A DNA stretch of 22,489 nt from Pleurobrachia bachei. Lineage: Eukaryota; Ctenophora; Tentaculata; Cydippida; Pleurobrachiidae. The first letter of the stretch is position 1, and each line of letters begins with the position of its first letter. Positions 15,112 to 22,489 of the stretch are shown here, piece by piece. The notes under the pieces were generated by a model, which saw nothing but the letters and a program-made list of their open reading frames with translations, was not told the origin of the DNA and searched no databases. A program made the translations under genes and the position numbers. The stretch lies in contig AVPN01001029.1 in NCBI GenBank assembly GCA_000695325.1, positions 7,568 to 30,056 of the forward strand. Direction: 5' to 3'.

Positions 15112-17268
15112 TCAAAAAAGTATAACAGAGTGTATCAACTTGACTAGTTTGACAACTGTCAAATTATGTTGGCATTCAGCCATCTCAGAGTGTATAAATT
15201 TAAATTCCATTTTCCGCACTTCAACGTCATACGTAGTGTGGTCGAATGGTTGGCTCGATGCCATGGATGTTTTTATGAAGGAGCAGAACAGGTCCCACCG
15301 AGGGGCGTAGTACCCACTTATCACGCCCGACCACATTTTAAAGGCATAGTCCCTCACTTTCTCCACCTCCCCTGTTCTATCCCAGAGAGTTATTTGGGTT
15401 AAAAAGTCCCTGTATAGCTGGTCGGGAGGGAAGTGAACAGTCTTGGCATATACCGCTATTCGCTTTCTGTAACAGGAAACTGACCGGGAAGGCAGGAAGC
15501 TAGCAAAGCTATCAAGAGTTGTTGTTATCTCTCTCATGCCGCGAGAGTGTAGGTCTACTTTTGTGTTGTTTCCTGTTAGATAGCCGGATATTAATCCTTT
15601 ATAGCGCTCGAAAAATAGCTGCTCGAGAAGGTTTGAAACGACCGTTATAGCATCAATCAGCATAGCTTTGTCGACATGGCGACCATCACTTAGCAACCTA
15701 TCAAACTCCGCTAAAATATACCGGTTATCACGGGTATTAGAGTTATACAGAAACTCCATCCCAAATCCAGGCCTCCTGTACATAATGTAACTATTGTAAT
15801 ATCTCTCCTGGTGAAATGAATACAAGGATTGTGATATATCACTGACAATCCGGCCTGGGTAGTGTGCTTTATACCTGTAGACACCTACTGCTCCCCTCCA
15901 CCACTTCAGATGAGAGACAGGATCACGTGATCTGAGAGGGTAAGTGAAACTGAGGACTGCGTCCAGCAGAATTGTGTTCTCTCCAATCCCCTCTGGCATG
16001 TAACCAAACCCAACACAGTTTGGGTACTGAGCTAGAGCGGTACTAAAGTTACCAACTACAAATCCAATGTGTCCGTTTATAACTGTATTCCTTCCAAAGT
16101 TATTGATCAGCGTCCAAAGGAAGGGCTTCCCAAACCATCCCCTTGTTCGGGGGAAGTTTGGCTTGCTTTCTGCAAACATGTCTAGTATTAAAACATGTCC
16201 AGCTGGAATAGCCCCTAGATATGCCTGAACTCTGGGTGTAGTCCAGTACGGGTCATACCCAAAGGTCCACCCCTGGACCACCCAGATGGCAGTTGGATCG
16301 TGTCGTAGAATCAGGGACACCGTGGCGTTAGAAACAGCTGTGAGGTAGCCAAGGGAAGCATTAACAGGGGTATTCTCATTAAATGTGTCTATTGAGTATT
16401 TGTTGCCTGTGTTAAGAGTGTCACGTAGCTCTCTCATAAATAGGTCCCCAACTTTCTGGTAAAATGGCGAGGTTGTGTCTATGTAAGTGAGACAGGAAAA
16501 GCTGGAGTTAAACCCTAGCCAGCAACTGGCATTAGCAAAAAGTTCCTGGGGGAAAAGCAGCTGGAGATACCTTGGAACAAAACCAGCAAAACCAGGGACC
16601 ACAAAATCGATTCCAAGAGAAGATAGCCTGTCAGTTATTCTGTGTTGTAAATCTACTTGGTGTCTCAAGAATTCTAAGTTGAGAGGTCTAGGGTAGGATC
16701 GCATGTTCCCCATCCTATTCCACGCAAGAAATGCTGGGCCATTAAAGAAGGATAGGACCTCGTTGGGTGGCACTCCAAGTTTTGTGAACACCCTGTACAG
16801 AACCATCTCTATCCCAGTGGGGATGTAGACCAAGTTGAAACCAGAAAATGCCAGCCAATCCAGATGTGGCTCCCATTCAGACCAGTCCCACCACCAGTAG
16901 GAATATGAATATGCACAAATGTTACCATAGTATCTAGTTATATCGCTTGGTTGGAAAATTACTGGTTCTGGCAAAGTGACAAGAGGATATTCCGCCCAGG
17001 AGAGACCAAACTGCGTGTAGGACACTTTGGCGAAATCTAAAAGATACACCTTAAACCCTTCCACACAATTTCTGGCATTGTAACAGTGAATGTAAACAGT
17101 TGTTTGATTCTTAGAAAGTCTTGTGGCAAGCTGAGTTAGATTTGATGACGAAGGGAGGATTTTGATACTGTTGTAGTGTGCTGGGGACACCCTGCACACC
17201 AGTTTTTGTACTTCAGAGTGACAGGCGATGGATAGAATAATGCTTGAGAGTATTAAAAACACTTTCAT
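15112..17268 (-). CDS. NAGLU: Alpha-N-acetylglucosaminidase (GH89)
   Basis: One uninterrupted frame of 718 residues, close to the 743 of human NAGLU. Signal peptide at 1-17 (MKVFLILSSIILSIACH), then the N-terminal domain, the catalytic barrel and a helical C-terminal domain. Matches to the family include RYYGNICAYSYSYWWWDW (about 112-129), FFNGPAFLAWNRMGNM (174-189), IDTFNEN with the acid/base Glu298, LDMFAES, and MPEGIGEN with the nucleophile Glu426 (human Glu316 and Glu446). The enzyme removes terminal alpha-GlcNAc from heparan sulfate in lysosomes. Many N-glycosylation sites (NLT, NQT, NAS, NSS, NAT, NFS) suit a lumenal protein. The stop codon lies only about 115 bp upstream of the MINPP-like ATG on the same strand. 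The gene has no introns, unlike most genes here. Confidence 0.95.
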   Translation of the reverse strand: MKVFLILSSIILSIACHSEVQKLVCRVSPAHYNSIKILPSSSNLTQLATRLSKNQTTVYIHCYNARNCVEGFKVYLLDFAKVSYTQFGLSWAEYPLVTLPEPVIFQPSDITRYYGNICAYSYSYWWWDWSEWEPHLDWLAFSGFNLVYIPTGIEMVLYRVFTKLGVPPNEVLSFFNGPAFLAWNRMGNMRSYPRPLNLEFLRHQVDLQHRITDRLSSLGIDFVVPGFAGFVPRYLQLLFPQELFANASCWLGFNSSFSCLTYIDTTSPFYQKVGDLFMRELRDTLNTGNKYSIDTFNENTPVNASLGYLTAVSNATVSLILRHDPTAIWVVQGWTFGYDPYWTTPRVQAYLGAIPAGHVLILDMFAESKPNFPRTRGWFGKPFLWTLINNFGRNTVINGHIGFVVGNFSTALAQYPNCVGFGYMPEGIGENTILLDAVLSFTYPLRSRDPVSHLKWWRGAVGVYRYKAHYPGRIVSDISQSLYSFHQERYYNSYIMYRRPGFGMEFLYNSNTRDNRYILAEFDRLLSDGRHVDKAMLIDAITVVSNLLEQLFFERYKGLISGYLTGNNTKVDLHSRGMREITTTLDSFASFLPSRSVSCYRKRIAVYAKTVHFPPDQLYRDFLTQITLWDRTGEVEKVRDYAFKMWSGVISGYYAPRWDLFCSFIKTSMASSQPFDHTTYDVEVRKMEFKFIHSEMAECQHNLTVVKLVKLIHSVILF

Positions 17269-17497
17269 GGCTCTAAAAGAGAGGTTGAATGCTGAAAAGT
17301 AACCAAAAAACAGGCCAACACAAATCGTTGTGTGGATTTCGGAGAAATTTTGGGTGATTTAACATTTTCAGGTCTGTCAAAAAAGTTTGTTGAAACAAAA
17401 AACTCGCCGCGTAAAACACATTATTGATGTAACACGCATAAAAATTTACATCTGCGCTGCATTTAGAGGATTTTTCAATTGCGCGGCGCGGCGCTAA

Positions 17498-17517
17498 AAT
17501 AATAATAATAATAATAA
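17498..17517. repeat. (AAT)n microsatellite
   Basis: Six to seven perfect AAT units between the two GC-rich direct repeats of the divergent promoter. Confidence 0.85.
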
Positions 17518-17772
17518 AGGGTTTTTAGTATACCGCTCAGTCCAGAGCGGCGCGGCGCGGCGCTAAAATTAAAAAATCTTTCACAAAACCCACTCGACGC
17601 TTTGCAAATCCAAAAAATTCAAGCGCCGAACTCGTTCGTCTGTTAAATTTCGCTCTCTCAAGCTCATTTAGGGTCACTATTAACCGCCCAAATATAGTGG
17701 AACATACACTCGTTACAATACCCTTTTGACTCACGTTGTTCGTGGTGTTTAACCTTTCCAACTACTTCCAGG

Positions 17773-17789
17773 ATGCCGCCATGAACTAA
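17773..17789 (+). promoter_or_regulatory. Two overlapping minimal uORFs before GSK3 A
   Basis: ATG CCG CCA TGA (17773-17784) overlaps ATG AAC TAA (17781-17789). The second has the best possible Kozak context, gccgccATGa, yet encodes only Met-Asn. Both lie 40-56 bp before the main ATG. If included in the mRNA they should lower translation of GSK3. Position relative to the transcription start is unknown. Confidence 0.5.
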
Positions 17790-17828
17790 AGACGAAGCTG
17801 AATTTTACGATTGAGGAGTAAAGAGAAC

Positions 17829-19037
17829 ATGAGTAATCCGAGACGAGGCTCGGGGAGCGAGGGCTCAAGGAGCGACAGCACAAGAGGTCCTTCAGGAGGC
17901 ACCCGCTCCAGAGACTCCACCGGAGCCCGTGTTACAACTGTCATGGCAACGACAGGATCCCGACCCGACCGGGGTTGTGATGTCTCCTTCACAGATATGA
18001 AAATGATCGGATACGGTTCCTTTGGCTACGTTTACAGGGTCAAGTTACTGGAAACGAACGAAATGGTAGCGATCAAGAAAGTTTTACAGGACCGGCGGTT
18101 TAAGAACCGTGAACTTGAGGTGATGCGACGATTGGACCACTGCAATGTCATTCGGTTACGATACTTCTTTTACTCGAATGGTGAGAGAAGGGATGAGGTA
18201 TACCTGAATCTCATATTGGACTACTTCCCCACCACTGTGTACCAAGTTGCCCGGCAGTACAGCAGAAATCGGCAAATGATCCCAATTTTGTATGTAAAAC
18301 TGTACATGTATCAACTGATGCGGGCTCTAGCCTACATCCATTCCTTTGGTATTTGCCACAGGGATATTAAACCTCAAAACCTTCTTCTCCACCCCGATAC
18401 CCTAGTACTCAAGCTCATAGACGGTGGCAGTGCTAAGATTCTAGTAGAGGGAGAGGTTAATGTTTCATATATCTGTTCCCGGTATTACCGGGCACCTGAG
18501 CTCATATTCGGGGCCACTAACTACACATGTGCCATTGATATTTGGTCGGCAGGGTGTGTGTTGGCCGAGTTGCTCCTCGGTTCTCCCATCTTCCCAGGGG
18601 ACAGCGGTGTGGACCAGCTGGTAGAAATCATCAAGGTCCTCGGATCTCCCACCCGGGAACAAATCGCAGAGATGAACCCCAACTATACCGAGTTCAGATT
18701 CCCCCACATTCGACCACACCCGTGGCGTCGTGTGTTCAGGGCCCACACTCCCGACGATGCCATCGACCTCACGTGTAAACTACTGGAGTACACGCCCAGA
18801 ACCCGTCTTCACCCCCTCGACGCCATCGCACACGAGTTCTTCAATGAGCTCAGGGTAGAGGGCACGATACTCCCACCGCCCCTCGAGAAAGATTTACCCC
18901 CTCTGTTTAACTTCACGGAACAGGAGCTGAGAGAGAAACCTGCCCTTCGGTCTGTCCTCATTCCCAGCCATGTCGTGCAGCCGCCCCCTTCCTCAACTGA
19001 TCCACCTGTGGCTAATGGAGCCGCTGCCCCATCCTAA
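17829..19037 (+). CDS. GSK3: Glycogen synthase kinase 3, copy A, with DGG in place of DFG
   Basis: 402 residues from the first ATG (17829) and no introns. It is a CMGC Ser/Thr kinase: glycine loop [14 protein letters not shown] lysine, HRDIKPQN catalytic loop, [13 protein letters not shown] activation loop with the regulatory Tyr, then [18 protein letters not shown] and a C-terminal FNFTEQEL region as in GSK3B. The Arg, Arg and Lys of the primed-substrate pocket ([15 protein letters not shown]) are kept. The N-terminus is Ser/Arg-rich and lacks the RPRTTSF Akt site; NPRRGS could be a basophilic kinase site. The oddity is at residues 198-200 (18420-18428), which read Asp-Gly-Gly, where copy B and all typical GSK3 have Asp-Phe-Gly. 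The Phe belongs to the regulatory spine, so activity may be weakened. The metal-binding Asp is intact. Confidence 0.95.
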   Translation: MSNPRRGSGSEGSRSDSTRGPSGGTRSRDSTGARVTTVMATTGSRPDRGCDVSFTDMKMIGYGSFGYVYRVKLLETNEMVAIKKVLQDRRFKNRELEVMRRLDHCNVIRLRYFFYSNGERRDEVYLNLILDYFPTTVYQVARQYSRNRQMIPILYVKLYMYQLMRALAYIHSFGICHRDIKPQNLLLHPDTLVLKLIDGGSAKILVEGEVNVSYICSRYYRAPELIFGATNYTCAIDIWSAGCVLAELLLGSPIFPGDSGVDQLVEIIKVLGSPTREQIAEMNPNYTEFRFPHIRPHPWRRVFRAHTPDDAIDLTCKLLEYTPRTRLHPLDAIAHEFFNELRVEGTILPPPLEKDLPPLFNFTEQELREKPALRSVLIPSHVVQPPPSSTDPPVANGAAAPS

Positions 19038-19441
19038 TCAGAACTGTGTGTGTGTGTGAACAAACTACTGTGAGTCCGTTTGTGTGTGCGTGCGTGTGTG
19101 TGTTATATTGACAGTTTTAAGTTGTGAATTATTGTAGTTATGAAGGACACACATATGTTTGTACAATGTAAACACACGGACAATACCTCTCTTCTTTCCT
19201 GATCTCCTGATCTCCCTACTGTGATCTGAGTAAAAAAGTAAAATCGGGCTTGTGTGATGGGGCTTGTTGTTAGAGAATTATGCAGTGACATTTAAAGAAG
19301 GAGTGTGTGTGAGTGTGTGTGTGATAAAGATTGTTGTAATGTTGATGCTAAGATTCTCTGTCAAGAAGTATCTCCTTTTCTGTTGTATACATACTGTTTA
19401 ACATTCAACTGAAATCAAGAGTTCTAGTCACTTTATACATC
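19038..19441 (+). other. 3' UTR-like region of GSK3 A
   Basis: Contains short TG-rich runs (tgtgtgtgtgtg), and an identical counterpart follows copy B. No canonical AATAAA is visible. No other gene is supported here. Confidence 0.5.
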
Positions 19442-19665
19442 CAACCCCCCCCCAAAAAATCTTTCACAAAACCCACTCGACGCTTTGCAAAAATTTTCAA
19501 ATCCAAAAAATTCAAGCGCCGAACTCGTTCGTCTGTTAAATTTCGCTCTCTCAAGCTCATTTAGGGTCACTATTAACCGCCCAAATATAGTGGAACATAC
19601 ACTCGTTACAATACCCTTTTGACTCACGTTGTTCGTGGTGTTTAACCTTTCCAACTACTTCCAGG

Positions 19666-19682
19666 ATGCCGCCATGAACTAA
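19666..19682 (+). promoter_or_regulatory. Two overlapping minimal uORFs before GSK3 B
   Basis: Same arrangement as before copy A: ATG CCG CCA TGA at 19666-19677 and gccgccATG AAC TAA at 19674-19682. Confidence 0.5.
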
Positions 19683-19721
19683 AGACGAAGCTGAATTTTA
19701 CGATTGAGGAGTAAAGAGAAC

Positions 19722-20930
19722 ATGAGTAATCCGAGACGAGGCTCGGGGAGCGAGGGCTCAAGGAGCGACAGCACAAGAGGTCCTTCAGGAGGCACCCGCT
19801 CCAGAGACTCCACCGGAGCCCGTGTTACAACTGTCATGGCAACGACAGGATCCCGACCCGACCGGGGTTGTGATGTCTCCTTCACAGATATGAAAATGAT
19901 CGGATACGGTTCCTTTGGCTACGTTTACAGGGTCAAGTTACTGGAAACGAACGAAATGGTAGCGATCAAGAAAGTTTTACAGGACCGGCGGTTTAAGAAC
20001 CGTGAACTTGAGGTGATGCGTCGATTGGACCACTGCAATGTCATTCGGTTACGATACTTCTTTTACTCGAATGGTGAGAGAAGGGATGAGGTATACCTGA
20101 ATCTCATATTGGACTACTTCCCCACCACTGTGTACCAGGTTGCCCGGCAGTACAGCAGAAATCGGCAAATGATTCCAATTTTGTATGTAAAACTGTACAT
20201 GTATCAACTGATGCGGGCTCTAGCTTACATCCATTCCTTTGGTATTTGCCACAGGGATATTAAACCTCAAAACCTTCTTCTCCACCCCGATACCCTAGTA
20301 CTCAAGCTCATAGACTTTGGCAGTGCTAAGATTCTAGTAGAGGGAGAGGTTAATGTTTCATATATCTGTTCCCGGTATTACCGGGCACCCGAGCTCATAT
20401 TCGGGGCCACTAACTACACATGTGCCATTGATATTTGGTCGGCAGGGTGTGTGTTGGCCGAGTTGCTCCTCGGTTCTCCCATCTTCCCAGGGGACAGCGG
20501 TGTGGACCAGCTGGTAGAAATCATCAAGGTCCTCGGATCTCCCACCCGGGAACAAATCGCAGAGATGAACCCCAACTATACCGAGTTCAGATTCCCCCAC
20601 ATTCGACCACACCCGTGGCGTCGTGTGTTCAGGGCCCACACTCCCGACGATGCCATCGACCTCACGTGTAAACTACTGGAGTACACGCCCAGAACCCGTC
20701 TTCACCCCCTCGACGCCATCGCACACGAGTTCTTCAATGAGCTCCGGGTAGAGGGCACGATACTCCCACCGCCCCTCGAGAAAGATTTACCCCCTCTGTT
20801 TAACTTCACGGAACAGGAGCTGAGAGAGAAACCTGCCCTTCGGTCTGTCCTCATTCCCAGCCATGTCGTGCAGCCGCCCCCTTCCTCAACTGATCCACCT
20901 GTGGCTAATGGTGCCGCTGCCCCATCCTAA
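19722..20930 (+). CDS. GSK3: Glycogen synthase kinase 3, copy B, canonical DFG
   Basis: 402 residues, intronless, and the same protein as copy A except that residue 199 is Phe (codon TTT, 20316-20318), giving the normal DFG. All kinase landmarks are present: [24 protein letters not shown] activation-loop tyrosine, APE. About seven further nucleotide differences from copy A in the coding region are all synonymous, so both copies have been held under protein-level constraint or the duplication is young. This copy should supply normal GSK3 activity (Wnt/beta-catenin, glycogen and growth-factor signalling). It sits directly behind copy A and uses a shorter promoter. Confidence 0.97.
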   Translation: MSNPRRGSGSEGSRSDSTRGPSGGTRSRDSTGARVTTVMATTGSRPDRGCDVSFTDMKMIGYGSFGYVYRVKLLETNEMVAIKKVLQDRRFKNRELEVMRRLDHCNVIRLRYFFYSNGERRDEVYLNLILDYFPTTVYQVARQYSRNRQMIPILYVKLYMYQLMRALAYIHSFGICHRDIKPQNLLLHPDTLVLKLIDFGSAKILVEGEVNVSYICSRYYRAPELIFGATNYTCAIDIWSAGCVLAELLLGSPIFPGDSGVDQLVEIIKVLGSPTREQIAEMNPNYTEFRFPHIRPHPWRRVFRAHTPDDAIDLTCKLLEYTPRTRLHPLDAIAHEFFNELRVEGTILPPPLEKDLPPLFNFTEQELREKPALRSVLIPSHVVQPPPSSTDPPVANGAAAPS

Positions 20931-21347
20931 TCAGAACTGTGTGTGTGTGTGAACAAACTACTGTGAGTCCGTTTGTGTGTGCGTGCGTGTGTGTGTTATA
21001 TTGACAGTTTTAAGTTGTGAATTATTGTAGTTATGAAGGACACACATATGTTTGTACAATGTAAACACACGGACAATACCTCTCTTCTTTCCTGATCTCC
21101 TGATCTCCCTACTGTGATCTGAGTAAAAAAGTAAAATCGGGCTTGTGTGATGGGGCTTGTTGTTAGAGAATTATGCAGTGACATTTAAAGAAGGAGTGTG
21201 TGTGAGTGTGTGTGTGATAAAGATTGTTGTAATGTTGATGCTAAGATTCTCTGTCAAGAAGTATCTCCTTTTCTGTTGTATACATACTGTTTAACATTCA
21301 ACTGAAATCAAGAGCTCTAGTCACTTTATACATCAGCAACCCCCCGC

Positions 21348-21595
21348 CAAGATCTGTTTCAATCCCCTCTAATTTGAAGCTGCTCCTTCATAAAACACAT
21401 CATCATTGAGGCTAATTGACAGCTGAATGCTGCAGCTTTTTGTATCTGTAAGTTTATAGTTTTTGTGCGTCTGTGTGCAGAATAATAACTGAAGTATAAT
21501 TGTGATCCAAAATATGATGCGTTTTATTCTGACTTCTTGGACATGGTGCACCCCTCAACTTATCTTCTAGAGTTTTCTATGGAGCCATATTTTTC
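21348..21595. other. Non-coding stretch after the GSK3 duplication
   Basis: Unique AT-rich sequence with no supportable ORF, after the point where units A and B stop matching. Confidence 0.5.
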
Positions 21596-21725
21596 TCTAT
21601 GTCACTCTCTTTATCTCTCACTCTCTCTCTCTCCCCCTCTCTCTCTCTCTGTCTCTCTCTCTCTGTCTCTCTCTCTCTCTCTCCCTCTCCCTTTCCTCCT
21701 CTCTCTTTCCTTCCGACTCTCTTTA
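21596..21725. repeat. (CT)n-rich simple sequence
   Basis: Interrupted CT/TCTC runs. Frames across it encode only Leu/Ser or Arg/Glu repeats and are not genes. Confidence 0.9.
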
Positions 21726-21892
21726 TATATCTTTTCCGTTTTCTGTCTTCCCACCGACGCAGTACTGTCACTGTGCGTTACACATACATCGGAAATAGAA
21801 CTTTCGCTGAAATACACACACAGAGAGAGAGCGTACATGTGTGCAAAGTTGCGTGTCTATGTCGCGAATCTTTCGCTCTATCCCTGGGCAGT

Positions 21893-22100
21893 AGGAGAGA
21901 GAGAGAGGAAGGAAAGAGAGAGAAATAGGAATATAGAGAGCTTTGCCGCAAAATGCAGAGATATATAGAGAGAGATAAATGATAGAGCAAGATGAGGACA
22001 TCGGAAATGGAGAGTCATCGAGATAAATGTAGACATTGAGATAGATAGAGATAGATAGATAGAGATAGAGAGCGAGAGGTGAGATAGAGAAGAGTGGAGG
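21893..22100. repeat. (GA)n / (GATA)n-rich simple sequence
   Basis: GAGAGA runs and GATAGATAGA units near 22040-22070. With the CT tract 200-300 bp upstream the strands could form a long imperfect inverted pair. No gene seen in it. Confidence 0.85.
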
Positions 22101-22404
22101 AATATAGTCTCTGAACCAGGAAAGTAATTGGACCTCGAGCTTGTGCTATACATTATAATGGTCCGATCGAGCTCTTCTTCTTGCGCTCACCACACAAACA
22201 TTAGCTACACCGCACAACTCTTTTCCATCTTCCTTCTAATTCCACAATTAGATTCGTCTGTAGTCTCTAATGATACTCAAAAAGAAGAAAGCCTCAAAAT
22301 ACTGGAGTGAATGTCATATTGTTACTGGGCATCCCTCACTTAGCACTCAATTCAGCTCACTGCTCCGTGCTCACTTCACAGTTCAAATTCTCTGAGTCAC
22401 CTTT
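22101..22404. other. Unassigned sequence near window end
   Basis: Mixed-composition stretch between GA-rich and CT-rich repeats. The longest plus-strand frame (about 60 codons) has no recognisable features, and I do not call it a gene. Confidence 0.4.
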
Positions 22405-22441
22405 CCTACTATGTATCTATCTATCTTTCTCTCTCCCCTTT

Positions 22442-22489
<48 letters not shown>
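22405..22489. repeat. (CT)n tract at window end
   Basis: CT-rich, ending in a perfect (CT)n run cut by the window edge. It is the complement type of the (GA)n at the window start, so the window is bounded by low-complexity sequence at both ends. Confidence 0.9.

Larger units (their letters stand above)
17269..17828. promoter_or_regulatory. Divergent promoter between NAGLU and GSK3 copy A
   Basis: 560 bp shared by head-to-head genes. It contains a direct repeat, GCGCGGCGCGGCGC followed by TAAAAT, at 17481-17500 and 17550-17569, with an (AAT)n run between them and a TATA-like gtatacc. From about 17573 to the GSK3 start the sequence is duplicated upstream of GSK3 copy B. The GC-rich repeats are not. 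Confidence 0.55.
17573..19441 (+). repeat. GSK3 tandem duplication, unit A
   Basis: From aaaaaatctttcac to actttatacatc, about 1.87 kb, matching unit B nearly base for base in 5' UTR, coding region and 3' UTR. Unit B carries a 10-bp insertion near the start (aaaattttca after ctttgca). A run of C and A marks the junction. Very low divergence implies a recent event or gene conversion. Confidence 0.9.
19454..21347 (+). repeat. GSK3 tandem duplication, unit B
   Basis: Direct, adjacent second copy of unit A. Its promoter begins only about 265 bp before the ATG, so the GC-rich direct repeats and (AAT)n of the NAGLU-GSK3 divergent promoter are missing. Upstream lies the 3' UTR of copy A. Confidence 0.9.

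Noticed and set aside
17811-17828. Six extra codons at the GSK3 N-terminus (TTG start)
   Set aside because: A TTG start is not expected in an animal gene, and the first in-frame ATG is at 17829 (19722 in copy B).
21577-22153. Several overlapping ORFs on both strands
   Set aside because: They are translations of CT/GA simple sequence (Leu-Ser or Arg-Glu runs) without gene features.
1-22489. CRISPR arrays, rRNA, phage, retroviral or other virus-like elements
   Set aside because: No regularly spaced repeats, rRNA motifs, LTR pairs, reverse transcriptase, capsid or envelope-like frames were recognised on either strand.

Overview
This is eukaryotic, almost certainly animal, DNA. The genes have GT-AG introns, mostly 70-300 bp. 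They include an AF10/MLLT10-type chromatin protein with both the extended PHD module and the DOT1L-binding leucine zipper, lysosomal alpha-N-acetylglucosaminidase, an MINPP-type inositol polyphosphate phosphatase, GSK3 and a secreted C-type-lectin-like protein. Gene spacing is tight, introns are short and tandem duplication is frequent, which suits a compact early-branching metazoan such as a sponge. The species is an inference.

Layout. (1) 1-5987, plus strand: two tandem copies, about 2.6 kb apart, of a small secreted protein gene with a signal peptide, a novel N-terminal region and a C-type lectin-like domain (CTLD). Copy 1 lacks the last exons and copy 2 carries all six. (2) 6574-13112, minus strand: an AF10-like gene with about 11 coding exons, followed after one in-frame TGA by a short Gln/Tyr/Ala-rich exon series. 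A 1.5-1.6 kb tandem duplication inside this gene doubled two exons in frame. It also doubled an intronless, TATA-driven gene lying antisense in the introns (9344-9967 and 10984-11622). That gene encodes a disordered protein with YxN and YxxM motifs, like a phosphotyrosine docking scaffold. (3) 13428-14996, minus: MINPP-like phosphatase with a C-terminal membrane anchor. (4) 15112-17268, minus: intronless NAGLU (GH89). (5) 17829-19037 and 19722-20930, plus: two tandem intronless GSK3 genes, identical in protein except that the first has DGG where the second has the canonical DFG. (6) 21346-22489: GA/CT-rich simple sequence with no gene I can support.

Strongest anomaly: bases 4858-4907 in CTLD copy 2 are, base for base, the complement of 2404-2453 in copy 1 without being reversed. 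No known inversion or template switch makes such a block. It covers exactly the 3' splice acceptor CAG and the first part of exon 5. Undoing it mentally restores a perfect acceptor and an open CTLD reading frame. It is either a data artefact or edit, or something with no known mechanism. Other points are the GSK3 DFG-to-DGG codon, the nested scaffold genes, and three separate places where a 3' splice site has been tandemly duplicated together with the first bases of its exon.
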